A stretch of DNA of 64,000 bases, taken from NCBI GenBank assembly GCA_045807125.1, contig JBJMHZ010000045.1, forward strand, positions 72,681 through 136,680, given 5' to 3'. Below, in pieces: positions 31,894 through 39,492 of the stretch (the first letter of the stretch is position 1; each line of letters begins with the position of its first letter). The notes below the pieces were generated by a model. The model had not been told where the DNA came from. It did no database searches and saw only the letters and a program-made list of their open reading frames with translations. The position numbers and the translations under genes are program-made. Source of the stretch: JBJMHZ01 sp045807125 (GTDB lineage Bacteria > Actinomycetota > Actinomycetes > JAWWOL01).

Positions 31894-31921
31894 TCGTCCA
31901 CAGCGCCCTCCGTCGTCCACA
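31894..31921 (+). repeat. Two DnaA-box-like nonamers upstream of DUF4192
   Basis: TCGTCCACA occurs at 31894-31902 and again at 31913-31921, 19 bp apart. Each is one mismatch from the high-GC DnaA box TTGTCCACA. Two sites do not make an origin; control of the next gene by DnaA is possible. Confidence 0.35.
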
Positions 31922-31972
31922 GCTGCGCTCGGCCGGTGGCCACGGCCCGCGACCGGCGGCGAGGCTGCTGCC

Positions 31973-33028
31973 ATGGAATCCAGGGGATCGACGCCCGCCG
32001 CCGCTTCGGCCGTCGTCCGGCTCGGCACGGCGGCGGAGATCGTCGACGCGGTGCCCTACCTCGTCGGGTTCCAGCCGCACGACTCGCTGGTCGTCGTGTC
32101 GCTGCGCGGCTCTCGTGGGCGGGTGGGCATGACCGCCCGGATCGACCTGCCGCCGCCGGAGCGGGTCGACGAGTCCGTGCGCCGGCTCGTGGGTCGGTTG
32201 CGGACCGACGGCGCCAGCCGCGCCGTCGTCGCCGCCTACCCGCCGGACGAGGGGCCGGCCCACCCCGCGGTGCGGGCGCTCGCGGCGGCCTTCGCCGATC
32301 GGCTGGCAGCCGCCGGCATCGCCCTTACCGACATGCTCTGCGTGCACGACGGCCGCTGGTGGTCGCTGACCTGCACCGATCCCGGCTGCTGCCCGCCGGG
32401 CGGCACGCCGCTGCCCGAGGGAGTGTCGGTGCTGGGCGCGGCGATGGCGGTCGAGGGGCGCCGGGTGCTGCCGTCGCGCGAAGCGCTCGCCGACACCCTG
32501 CGGCCCGCCGGCGGCGAGCTCGGCGCCGCGATGGCCCGCGCCCTGCCGGCGATCGACGGCGCGCTGGCCACCCGCGCGTGGCGGGGCCGGCGAGCCGAGG
32601 TGGAGGCCGAGTCCAGGGCGTTGCTGCGGGCCGCGGTGGAGCGCCGCCTGACGGGCGGGGCGTCGCTCGGCGTGCGCGAGGCCGCCCGCCTCATCGCCGG
32701 GCTCGATGACGCCGACGTCCGCGACGAGGTGGTGACGTGGGCCGACGGCGACTGGGGCCAGGCCGCCCGTGGGCTGCTGAGCGACCTCGTCCGCCACGCC
32801 GTGCCGCCGTTCCACGTGGTGCCGCTCACGGTGCTCGCCTGGATCGCCTACCAGCAGGGCGACGCGATCCTGGCGGCGCTCGCGGTGCAGCGGGCCCTCG
32901 CCAGCGATCCCGGCTACGGCCTGGCCCGGCTCCTCGACGATGCGCTCGCCGCCGGCGTCGACCCGGCGGTGCTCGCACCGGTGCGCCGCGAGATCGCGCG
33001 GGTCCGCTCCGCGGAAACGGAGGCATGA
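31973..33028 (+). CDS. DUF4192 family protein
   Basis: The 351-residue protein opens with the DUF4192 signature: VVRLGTAAEIVDAVPYLVGFQPHDSLVVVSLRG, then RVGMTARIDLP. DGRWWSLTCTDPGCCPPGG in the middle and PFHVVPLTVLAWIAYQQGD near the end are also typical of this actinobacterial family. Function is unknown. ATG 31973 is the first possible start, and a pair of DnaA-box-like sites lies in the preceding 100 bp. Confidence 0.88.
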   Translation: MESRGSTPAAASAVVRLGTAAEIVDAVPYLVGFQPHDSLVVVSLRGSRGRVGMTARIDLPPPERVDESVRRLVGRLRTDGASRAVVAAYPPDEGPAHPAVRALAAAFADRLAAAGIALTDMLCVHDGRWWSLTCTDPGCCPPGGTPLPEGVSVLGAAMAVEGRRVLPSREALADTLRPAGGELGAAMARALPAIDGALATRAWRGRRAEVEAESRALLRAAVERRLTGGASLGVREAARLIAGLDDADVRDEVVTWADGDWGQAARGLLSDLVRHAVPPFHVVPLTVLAWIAYQQGDAILAALAVQRALASDPGYGLARLLDDALAAGVDPAVLAPVRREIARVRSAETEA

Positions 33029-33107
33029 CGACGCAACGTTGGGTGATTGCAGGAGCTGCGGTGGGTAATGACGAATCGTTGACGGAGGGTGAATCGGAGG
33101 AGGGCAG

Positions 33108-33218
33108 ATGCGCTACCTGGACGAGCTCGCCCGCAACGTCGTCGCGGAGCTGCGGTTCTGGCTCGGTTACCGCCTGCAGGACCGTGGGCCCCTGCGGCTG
33201 CGCGCCAGCCGGAGCTAG
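33108..33218 (+). CDS. Small basic protein (36 residues)
   Basis: The frame begins MRYLDELARNVVAELRFWLG and ends LRLRASRS. It looks like one amphipathic helix with a basic end and an aromatic patch (RFWLGYRL). GGAGGAGGG sits a few nt before ATG 33108, one of the strongest ribosome sites in the window, in a gap between DUF4192 and msrA. The size is below usual gene-calling cutoffs. A membrane-surface or protein-partner role is a guess. Confidence 0.6.
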   Translation: MRYLDELARNVVAELRFWLGYRLQDRGPLRLRASRS

Positions 33219-33301
33219 CCCCCGGAATCGCCGCCCGCCGGCATGGGTTGACCGGGATGCCAGTGACAGGCATCGACAGGCCAGCCCGGCCAGGAGCCCT
33301 C

Positions 33302-33961
33302 ATGCTGTTCAGCCGCCACAAGACCGCCGTGATCGACCCGGCCGACGCCCTGCCCGGCCGCTCGTCCCGCCCGTTCTCGCTGCCGCAGCGCCACGCCGTC
33401 CTCGGCAACCCGATCGAGGGCCCCTACCCGGAGGGCCTCGAGGTCGCCGTCTTCGGGCTCGGCTGCTTCTGGGGCGCCGAGCGGAAGTTCTGGCAGGCCG
33501 ACGGCGTCTGGTCGACGGCCGCCGGCTACGCGGGCGGGCACACGCCGCACCCCACGTACGAGGAGGTGTGCAGCGGTCGTACCGGCCACGCCGAGGTGGT
33601 GCAGGTGGTCCACGACCCGGCGCTCGTCCCCTACGCCGACCTGCTGCGGCTGTTCTGGGAGTCGCACGACCCGACGCAGGGGATGCGCCAGGGAAACGAC
33701 GTCGGCAGCCAGTACCGGTCGGCGATCTACTACGCCTCCGAGCAGCAGCGGCAGGCGGCCGAGGAGTCCAGGGCCGCCTTCCAGCAGGTGCTGTCCACCG
33801 CCGGCCTCGGCGAGATCACCACGGAGATCGCCCCCGCCGGCCCGTTCTACTTCGCCGAGGACTACCACCAGCAGTACCTGCACAAGGTGCCCAACGGCTA
33901 CTGCGGCCTCGGCGGCACGGGCCTGTCCTGCCCGGTCGGCATCGCGAGGGCGACCGACTGA
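33302..33961 (+). CDS. msrA: Peptide methionine sulfoxide reductase MsrA
   Basis: The 219-residue enzyme reduces methionine S-sulfoxide in proteins. The catalytic motif is GCFWGAERKFW, followed by GYAGGHTPHPTYEEVCSGRTGHAEVVQV, and the resolving-cysteine tail is GYCGLGGTGLSCPVG. ATG 33302 has AGGAG 7 nt upstream. The N-terminal 40 residues (SRHKTAVIDPADALPGRS) are the usual extension of the longer actinobacterial MsrA. No msrB neighbour. Confidence 0.95.
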   Translation: MLFSRHKTAVIDPADALPGRSSRPFSLPQRHAVLGNPIEGPYPEGLEVAVFGLGCFWGAERKFWQADGVWSTAAGYAGGHTPHPTYEEVCSGRTGHAEVVQVVHDPALVPYADLLRLFWESHDPTQGMRQGNDVGSQYRSAIYYASEQQRQAAEESRAAFQQVLSTAGLGEITTEIAPAGPFYFAEDYHQQYLHKVPNGYCGLGGTGLSCPVGIARATD

Positions 33962-34005
33962 CACGACTTCAGAAGGTGCTGCGGCTCGCCCCTAGACTGC
34001 CGCGC

Positions 34006-34542
34006 ATGACCGATCTCGACGAGCACGGGCGTCCGGAGCCACCGTTCGCCGGCGACGAGGCCGCGACGCTGCTCGGGTTCCTGGACTACCACCGCGCGAC
34101 GTTCGCCTGGAAGGTCGCCGGCCTCGACGCCGCCGGGCTCGGCGCGACGGTCGGCGCCTCGTCGATGACCCTGGGCGGACTGCTCAAGCACGTGGCCCAC
34201 GTCGAGCACCACTGGTTCTCCCGGCGGCTGCACGAGCGCGACGAGGTGCACCCGTGGAGCTTCGCCGACTGGGCGGCCGACCCGGCCTGGGACTGGCACT
34301 CCGCCGCTCGGGACTCGCCGGAGCAGCTCCTCGCGCTCTGGGAGGAGTCGGTGACCCGGTCCCGCGCCCTGGTCGACGAGGCGCTGGCGCAGGGCGGCCT
34401 CGACCATCCGACCAAGTACTGCTGGCCCGAGGGACCGCGGAGCCTGCGCTGGCTCCTCTGCCGCATGATCGGGGAGTACGCGAGGCACAACGGGCACGCC
34501 GACCTCCTCAGGGAGTCGGTCGACGGGGCCACCGGCGAGTAG
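34006..34542 (+). CDS. DinB family (DUF664) protein
   Basis: The 178-residue helical bundle has the family start (LLGFLDYHRATFAWKVAGL) and the conserved LLKHVAHVEHHWFSRRL histidine helix, with the second metal-ligand region ARHNGHADLLRE. DinB-like proteins include thiol-dependent enzymes with mycothiol or bacillithiol; the particular reaction is unknown. ATG 34006 follows TAGACT (33993-33998) by 7 nt with no ribosome site, so it is very probably leaderless. Confidence 0.88.
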   Translation: MTDLDEHGRPEPPFAGDEAATLLGFLDYHRATFAWKVAGLDAAGLGATVGASSMTLGGLLKHVAHVEHHWFSRRLHERDEVHPWSFADWAADPAWDWHSAARDSPEQLLALWEESVTRSRALVDEALAQGGLDHPTKYCWPEGPRSLRWLLCRMIGEYARHNGHADLLRESVDGATGE

Positions 34543-34576
34543 CGCCACTCAGCCGTGCGCGCGGGGTGCGACGCGC

Positions 34577-34972
34577 TCAGGTCAGCTCCTCCACCGGCGC
34601 GACCCGCACCAGGTCCTTCACCGCGTCGGCGAGCCGTCGATCGAGCGTGATGAGGGCGTCGGCCTGGAGCTGGGCGAGCGCGACGTACTCGGCGTCGAAG
34701 GTGTCGGACCAGCCCAGCCGGTCGGCGACCTTCCAGGCGGTGCCCTGAAGGACGCGGTCCCCGAGCAACCGGATGCGCAGCCCCCGTACGTGGTCGAGCC
34801 GTTCCTCGGCTTCCTTCTTCGTCAGCTCGCCGCGGCTCACGGCCCGGTAGAGGAGCGACAGCAGCTGCGAGCGCAGCAGCGTCGGAGCCACCAGCTGGTG
34901 CTCGTCCCGCACCCGGGCTCGGCCGGCCGCCAGGCGCATCGCCACGTCCGGACCGATCACGTACCTGGTCAT
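34577..34972 (-). CDS. PIN-domain protein (VapC-like), apparently without antitoxin
   Basis: The 131-residue protein has acidic positions of a PIN nuclease: D9 in YVIGPDVAMRL, E and D around EERLDHVRGLRIRLL, and the C-terminal DTFDAEYVALAQLQADALITLDRRLADAV. VapC toxins cut RNA, usually beside a small antitoxin gene. Here GGGAGGG about 10 nt before ATG 34972 is a good ribosome site, but the upstream sequence gives no clear VapB-like frame. It may be an orphan or use a distant antitoxin. It converges with dinB. Confidence 0.8.
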   Translation of the reverse strand: MTRYVIGPDVAMRLAAGRARVRDEHQLVAPTLLRSQLLSLLYRAVSRGELTKKEAEERLDHVRGLRIRLLGDRVLQGTAWKVADRLGWSDTFDAEYVALAQLQADALITLDRRLADAVKDLVRVAPVEELT

Positions 34973-35088
34973 CGGATCAATCCCTCCCTGTGCGGCACGA
35001 GCAGCCGGGTCAGGCTACGGGGCCGCCCGGGCCGCCCGTCGGCCACGGCGCCCTGGTACTGCCGAGCCGTGGCACGCTGGCTCTCGCG

Positions 35089-35703
35089 ATGAACGAGGAA
35101 TGGCTGCCCGGCAACGCCGGCGGCGCGTGGCGGGTCGGCGACACCGTGCACCGGGTCACCGGCCCGTGGACGCCGGCGGTGCATGCGCTCCTGCGGCACC
35201 TCGCCGACCGGGTGCCGCACGTCCCGCGCGTGCTGGGATTCGACGAGCGGGGCCGCGAGGTTCTCACCTAGCTGCCCGGCCGGGTGGTCGACGTGGACGC
35301 CGAGCTGCTGACGCCCGGGCAGATCCGCTCGCTGGTGTCGTGGACGCGGGCGTTCCACGAGGCGGTGGCCGGCTTCGAGCACCCGGGGCCGTGGCGGAGC
35401 CCCGCCGAGCCGCGGGCGACCCTCGTCGGGCACAACGACATCGCCCCGTACAACGCGTGCTTCGACGGCGACGAGCTGGCCGGCGTCTTCGACTGCGATG
35501 CGTACGGGGACGTCGCGACGGTCGACGTGGCCGACGCCGTGCCGCGCCGCACCCAGGCGATGCTCGACTGGATCCCGAGGGGAGCAGCCGACGGCGACCC
35601 GGGCATGCGACGCCTGCTGGCGCTCGGCGAGCCGGAGCGCTCGCAGCAGGCGCTGGACGCGCTCGTCCCGCGCCTGCGCCGCATCCGGCCGCTGCTCGCC
35701 TGA
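35089..35703 (+). pseudogene. Aminoglycoside phosphotransferase-like gene broken by one amber codon
   Basis: ATG 35089 opens MNEEWLPGNAGGAWRVGDTV. The frame stops at TAG 35269-35271, inside the family's conserved E-V-L-T-Y-L-P-G stretch, where a tyrosine codon is expected. The same frame then runs on to 35703 with the catalytic loop HNDIAPYN and metal site VFDCDAYGD. A single base change (TAC or TAT to TAG) therefore explains the interruption. GTG 35284 might restart the second part, which holds the catalytic residues but not the nucleotide lobe. A sequencing error is the alternative. Confidence 0.75.
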
Positions 35704-35714
35704 CCGGCCCGTTG

Positions 35715-35756
35715 TCCAGGGCTCACGACCCAGGGCTCACGACCCAGGGCTCAGGG
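35715..35756 (+). repeat. 14-bp tandem repeat, three copies
   Basis: The unit CCCAGGGCTCACGA is repeated at 35715-35728 (first base T), 35729-35742 and 35743-35756 (last bases vary). The array lies between the convergent phosphotransferase remnant and the secreted-protein gene, running into the latter's stop codon. Such an array can vary in copy number between strains. Confidence 0.75.
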
Positions 35757-36572
35757 CCGGAACGTCAGCAGCGCGCCGGGGTCACCGAGGCTGCTGACCC
35801 CGAAGCTCTCGTCCGGCTGCCCCGACGCGTCCAGGATCCTGGCGGTGAGCTGACAGTGACCGAGGATGTTGGCGGCGTCGGCGCAGTCGGTGCCGTCGGC
35901 CAGATAGCGCGTCGCCTTGACCGACAGCGCGTACGTACCGTCCCGCGCGACCCACCCGGAGCGCTTCACGATCGTGCCATAGCAGCCGCTGCCCTGGATG
36001 ATGTCGAAGCACGCCTCCTCGACCACCACGACGGTGCGCCCCTCCGCGCCGTACGCGGTCCCGCTGACCCGCACGTGCTGCCTGGCCCGCAGGTCAGTAC
36101 TCGGGCTGGCCGTGATCGTGGCCGGCGCGCCGGTGAATTCGAGCGGGTCCGACGACGCCACCTGCAGATCGCCCGCTGCATCGGTCCAGGACAGGAAGAT
36201 CCGGCAGACGTCGGCCCGGCAGTACACCGGTAGTCCGTCGCCGAACTCCTGGCTGCGGTGGACCGGATCCACCAGCGTGACGCTCGTGCTGAGCCGTCCC
36301 GCGCCGTCCGAGGTCATGAACGGGCCGTGCATGCAGTCGTTGAGGTAGTCGCCGCTGAACGTGTCGCACTGGGTGACCTGCACGGCCGTTCCCGGCGGCA
36401 GGCCGCTCGCGTCGACCGTCACGGTGTCGCCGCGGGCCAGGCCGGTCGACGGGGTCACGCTCACGACCGGACCGCCGTCGGCGACGGCGGGCACGGCCCG
36501 GACGCCTCCCAGGAGGGCGAGAGCGAGGGGCAGAGTCAGGGCCAGCCTGCGCATGGTCCACATCGTCCGCAT
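35751..36572 (-). CDS. Secreted protein with neocarzinostatin-like domains
   Basis: The 273-residue protein starts with a signal peptide (RRLALTLPLALALLGGVRAVPAVA). The first domain (about 35-150) matches the neocarzinostatin/macromomycin fold pattern: VVSVTPSTGLARGDTVTVDASGLPPGTAVQVTQCD, paired cysteines, CRADVCRIFLSWTDAAGDL. A second, shorter beta domain (ITASPSTDLRARQHVRVSGTAYG) follows. True apo-chromoproteins carry enediynes. Many actinobacteria have such domains without an enediyne cluster, and none is seen here. ATG 36572 is 9 nt after GAGGAG, better than ATG 36581. Confidence 0.72.
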   Translation of the reverse strand: MRTMWTMRRLALTLPLALALLGGVRAVPAVADGGPVVSVTPSTGLARGDTVTVDASGLPPGTAVQVTQCDTFSGDYLNDCMHGPFMTSDGAGRLSTSVTLVDPVHRSQEFGDGLPVYCRADVCRIFLSWTDAAGDLQVASSDPLEFTGAPATITASPSTDLRARQHVRVSGTAYGAEGRTVVVVEEACFDIIQGSGCYGTIVKRSGWVARDGTYALSVKATRYLADGTDCADAANILGHCQLTARILDASGQPDESFGVSSLGDPGALLTFRP

Positions 36573-36780
36573 GGTCACCATCTCCTCGGGCGCAGCGGAT
36601 GTCCCATGCTGCTCCTGCGATCGCCCGTTCGCCACGGGTCCGGCCGATCTCGCCCGGGCGGCACGTCCGCCCCCAGCCTCCACCGTCGGTGCCGCGTCGC
36701 CGCCCGCATACGATGCGCACAGGGGCGGCACGCCCCGTCAGGCGACGCACGGGTCGTACGGGTGCGGAGGGCGGTTCGCG

Positions 36781-37815
36781 ATGCGCGCACTGGTCAAGGC
36801 CAAGGCCGAGCCGGGCCTGTGGCTCGACGACGTGCCGGTGCCGTCCATCGAGCGGGACGAGGTGCTCGTACGGGTGCTGCGCACCGGCGTCTGCGGCACC
36901 GACCTGCACATCGCCTCGTGGGACCCGTGGGCGCAGGCCAACGTCCCGGTGCCGCTCGTCGTCGGCCACGAGTTCGTCGGCGAGATCGTCGAGATGGGCG
37001 CCGACGTGCAGGAGCTGGCCACCGGCCAGCTCGTCAGCGGCGAGGGCCACCTGGTCTGCGGCCGGTGCCGCAACTGCATGGCCGGCCGCCGGGTGATGTG
37101 CGCCCGCACCAAGGGGGTCGGCGTCAACTACCCCGGCTGCTTCGCCGACTACGTCGCGATGCCCGCCGGCAACCTCTGGCACCATCCGGACGACATCGAC
37201 CTCGACGTCGCGGCCATCTTCGACCCGTTCGGCAACGCGGTGCACACGGCGCTCGCCTTCCCCGTGCTGGGCGAGGACGTCATCATCACCGGCGCCGGGC
37301 CGATCGGCATCATGGCGGCGATCGTCGCTCGCCACGCGGGTGCCCGGCACATCGTCATCAGCGACGTCTCGCCGTACCGGCTCGACCTGGCCCGCCAGAT
37401 CGGCGTGGTGACGCTGGCCATCGACGCGCGCAGCACGTCCATCGCCGACGCGATGGCTGAGCTCGGCATGCGCGAGGGCTTCGACGTCGGGTTCGAGATG
37501 TCGGGCAACGCGACGGCGTTCCGCGACATGCTCGCCAACATGACGCACGGCGGCAAGGTGGCGATGCTCGGCCTGCCCGCGCAGGAGTTCGCCGTCGACT
37601 GGGCGCACCTGGTCTTCAACATGCTGACGGTCAAGGGCATCTACGGCCGCGAGATGTTCGAGACCTGGTACGAGATGTCGGTGCTCACCGAGTCGGGCGT
37701 CGACATCTCGCCCGTCATCACCCACCGCTACGAAGCCGGCGACTACGAGCAGGCGCTGGAGACCATGAGAGCCGGCCAGTGCGGGAAGGTCATCCTGCAC
37801 TGGGCCGACCGCTGA
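36781..37815 (+). CDS. tdh: L-threonine 3-dehydrogenase
   Basis: The 344-residue medium-chain zinc dehydrogenase oxidises L-threonine to 2-amino-3-ketobutyrate with NAD. The catalytic zinc site is GVCGTDLHI and GHEFVGEI; the structural zinc cysteines are in CGRCRNCMAGRRVMC; the nucleotide site is GAGPIGIMAAIVARH. GREMFETWYEM near the C-terminus is characteristic of Tdh. GGAGGG precedes ATG 36781, and TACGAT near 36710 is a candidate -10. kbl follows after 19 bp, confirming the threonine-to-glycine pathway. Confidence 0.95.
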   Translation: MRALVKAKAEPGLWLDDVPVPSIERDEVLVRVLRTGVCGTDLHIASWDPWAQANVPVPLVVGHEFVGEIVEMGADVQELATGQLVSGEGHLVCGRCRNCMAGRRVMCARTKGVGVNYPGCFADYVAMPAGNLWHHPDDIDLDVAAIFDPFGNAVHTALAFPVLGEDVIITGAGPIGIMAAIVARHAGARHIVISDVSPYRLDLARQIGVVTLAIDARSTSIADAMAELGMREGFDVGFEMSGNATAFRDMLANMTHGGKVAMLGLPAQEFAVDWAHLVFNMLTVKGIYGREMFETWYEMSVLTESGVDISPVITHRYEAGDYEQALETMRAGQCGKVILHWADR

Positions 37816-37834
37816 CGCCGAAGGGGAACAGCCC

Positions 37835-39016
37835 GTGTTCACGACGGTCAAGGACGACGTGCGCGCCACCCTCGACGAGATCCGCGAGGCCGGCCTGTAC
37901 AAGGAGGAGCGGGTCATCGCGACGCCGCAGCAGGCCAACATCCGGGTGGGCAGCGGGCAAGAGGTGCTCAACCTCTGCGCCAACAACTACCTCGGCCTCG
38001 CCGACCACCCAAGGGTGGTCGCGGCCGCGCGCGACGCGCTCGACCGGTGGGGCTACGGGATGGCGAGCGTCCGCTTCATCTGCGGGACGCAGGAGATCCA
38101 CAAGCAGTTGGAGGCACGGATCTCCGAGTTCCTCGGCACGGAGGGCACGATCCTCTACTCGTCCTGCTTCGACGCCAACGGCGGCCTGTTCGAGACGCTC
38201 CTCGGCGACGGCGACGCCGTCATCAGCGACGAGCTCAACCACGCGTCCATCATCGACGGCATCCGGCTGTCGAAGGCAGCCCGCTACCGCTACCGCAATC
38301 GCGACATGGCCGACCTCGAGGAGCAGCTGAAGGCCGCCGCCGGCAGCCGGCGGCGGCTCGTCGCCACCGACGGCGTTTTCTCGATGGACGGCTACGTCGC
38401 CCCGCTGCCCGAGATCTGCGACCTGGCCGAGCGGCACGACGCGATGGTGATGGTCGACGACTCGCACGCGGTCGGGGTGCTCGGCGACGGCGGCAAGGGC
38501 ACGCCGGAGCTGCACGGCGTCATCGACCGCATCGACGTCATCACCGGCACGCTCGGCAAGGCCCTCGGCGGCGCGAGCGGCGGCTACGTGAGCGGGCGCC
38601 GCGAGATCGTCGAGCTGCTGCGCCAGCGCTCGCGCCCGTACCTGTTCTCCAACTCGGTCGCCCCGATGATCGCCGCGGCGTCGCTCGAGGTGCTCGAGAT
38701 GCTCCAGACGACGGGTGACCTGCGGCAGCAGCTGAAGGACAACACCGCGTACTTCCGCGGCCGCATGACCGAGCTCGGCTTCGACCTGCTGCCGGGCGAG
38801 CACCCCATCGTCCCGGTGATGGTCGGTGACGCCACCGAGGCGGGCCGGCTCGCCGATCGCCTGCTGGACAAGGGCATCTACGTCATCGCGTTCAGCTACC
38901 CCGTCGTGCCGCACGGCAAGGCCCGCATCCGCACGCAGATGTCGGCCGCGCACAGCCGCGACGACCTAGAGCGCGCGGCCGTCGCGTTCGCGGAGGCGCG
39001 GGAGGCGCTCGGGTGA
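37835..39016 (+). CDS. kbl: Glycine C-acetyltransferase (2-amino-3-ketobutyrate CoA ligase)
   Basis: The 393-residue PLP enzyme of the alpha-oxoamine synthase family cleaves 2-amino-3-ketobutyrate with CoA to glycine and acetyl-CoA. It has LCANNYLGLADHPRV, RFICGTQEIHKQLE, VMVDDSHAVGVLG and the PLP lysine in TGTLGKALGGASGGY. GTG 37835 has GGGGA upstream. It works directly after Tdh, whose product is unstable, and the two are often in a complex. Confidence 0.95.
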   Translation: MFTTVKDDVRATLDEIREAGLYKEERVIATPQQANIRVGSGQEVLNLCANNYLGLADHPRVVAAARDALDRWGYGMASVRFICGTQEIHKQLEARISEFLGTEGTILYSSCFDANGGLFETLLGDGDAVISDELNHASIIDGIRLSKAARYRYRNRDMADLEEQLKAAAGSRRRLVATDGVFSMDGYVAPLPEICDLAERHDAMVMVDDSHAVGVLGDGGKGTPELHGVIDRIDVITGTLGKALGGASGGYVSGRREIVELLRQRSRPYLFSNSVAPMIAAASLEVLEMLQTTGDLRQQLKDNTAYFRGRMTELGFDLLPGEHPIVPVMVGDATEAGRLADRLLDKGIYVIAFSYPVVPHGKARIRTQMSAAHSRDDLERAAVAFAEAREALG

Positions 39017-39492
39017 CCTCCCCGGCTCCCGGCGGCACCGGCGATGCCGGCGACCCGGAGCTGGCCCGTCGCTGCGCCGAGGCGATGTACGCGCGCGACC
39101 GGGCGTCGCAGCACCTCGGCATCGCGGTCACCGAGGTGGCGGCCGGGCGCGCGACGGCGACCATGACCATCAGCGACACGATGGTCAACGGGCACGACAT
39201 CGCTCACGGCGGCTACGTGTTCCTGCTCGCCGACACCGCGTTCGCCTTCGCCTGCAACACCTACGGCGTCGCGACGGTGGCGGCCGGCGCCGACGTGTCG
39301 TTCGTCGCGCCTGCCCGCTTGGGCGACGAGCTCGTCGCCGAGGCGGCCGAGCGCGGGCGGTACGGCCGCAGCGGCGTCTACGACGTGACGGTGCGGCGGT
39401 CGGCCGACGGGGCGGTGGTCGCCGAATTCCGCGGCCGCAGCCGCTCCCTCGACCGCCTGCTGCCCGGTGACGGGGCGGCCGTCACTCGGTGA
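39013..39492 (+). CDS. PaaI-type hotdog thioesterase
   Basis: The 159-residue hotdog-fold protein has the PaaI motif MVNGHDIAHGGYVFLLADTAFAFACN and GADVSFVAPARLGDEL. Members hydrolyse hydroxyphenylacetyl-CoA and other aryl-CoA esters. It is translationally coupled to kbl (GTGA overlap), not to the paa genes 3 kb away. Serving the phenylacetate pathway is still likely, because PaaI clears toxic CoA esters. Its last 11 bp overlap the end of a convergent gene. Confidence 0.88.
   Translation: MTSPAPGGTGDAGDPELARRCAEAMYARDRASQHLGIAVTEVAAGRATATMTISDTMVNGHDIAHGGYVFLLADTAFAFACNTYGVATVAAGADVSFVAPARLGDELVAEAAERGRYGRSGVYDVTVRRSADGAVVAEFRGRSRSLDRLLPGDGAAVTR

Noticed and set aside
35269..35271. TAG as a recoded (pyrrolysine or readthrough) codon
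   Set aside because: No pyrrolysine machinery is expected in this lineage and the site expects tyrosine; simple nonsense mutation or base error is enough.
34969..35433. Minus-strand frame ending on the PIN start codon as a possible antitoxin
   Set aside because: It is antisense to the phosphotransferase remnant; the last part lacks a usable start codon and any VapB-like pattern.
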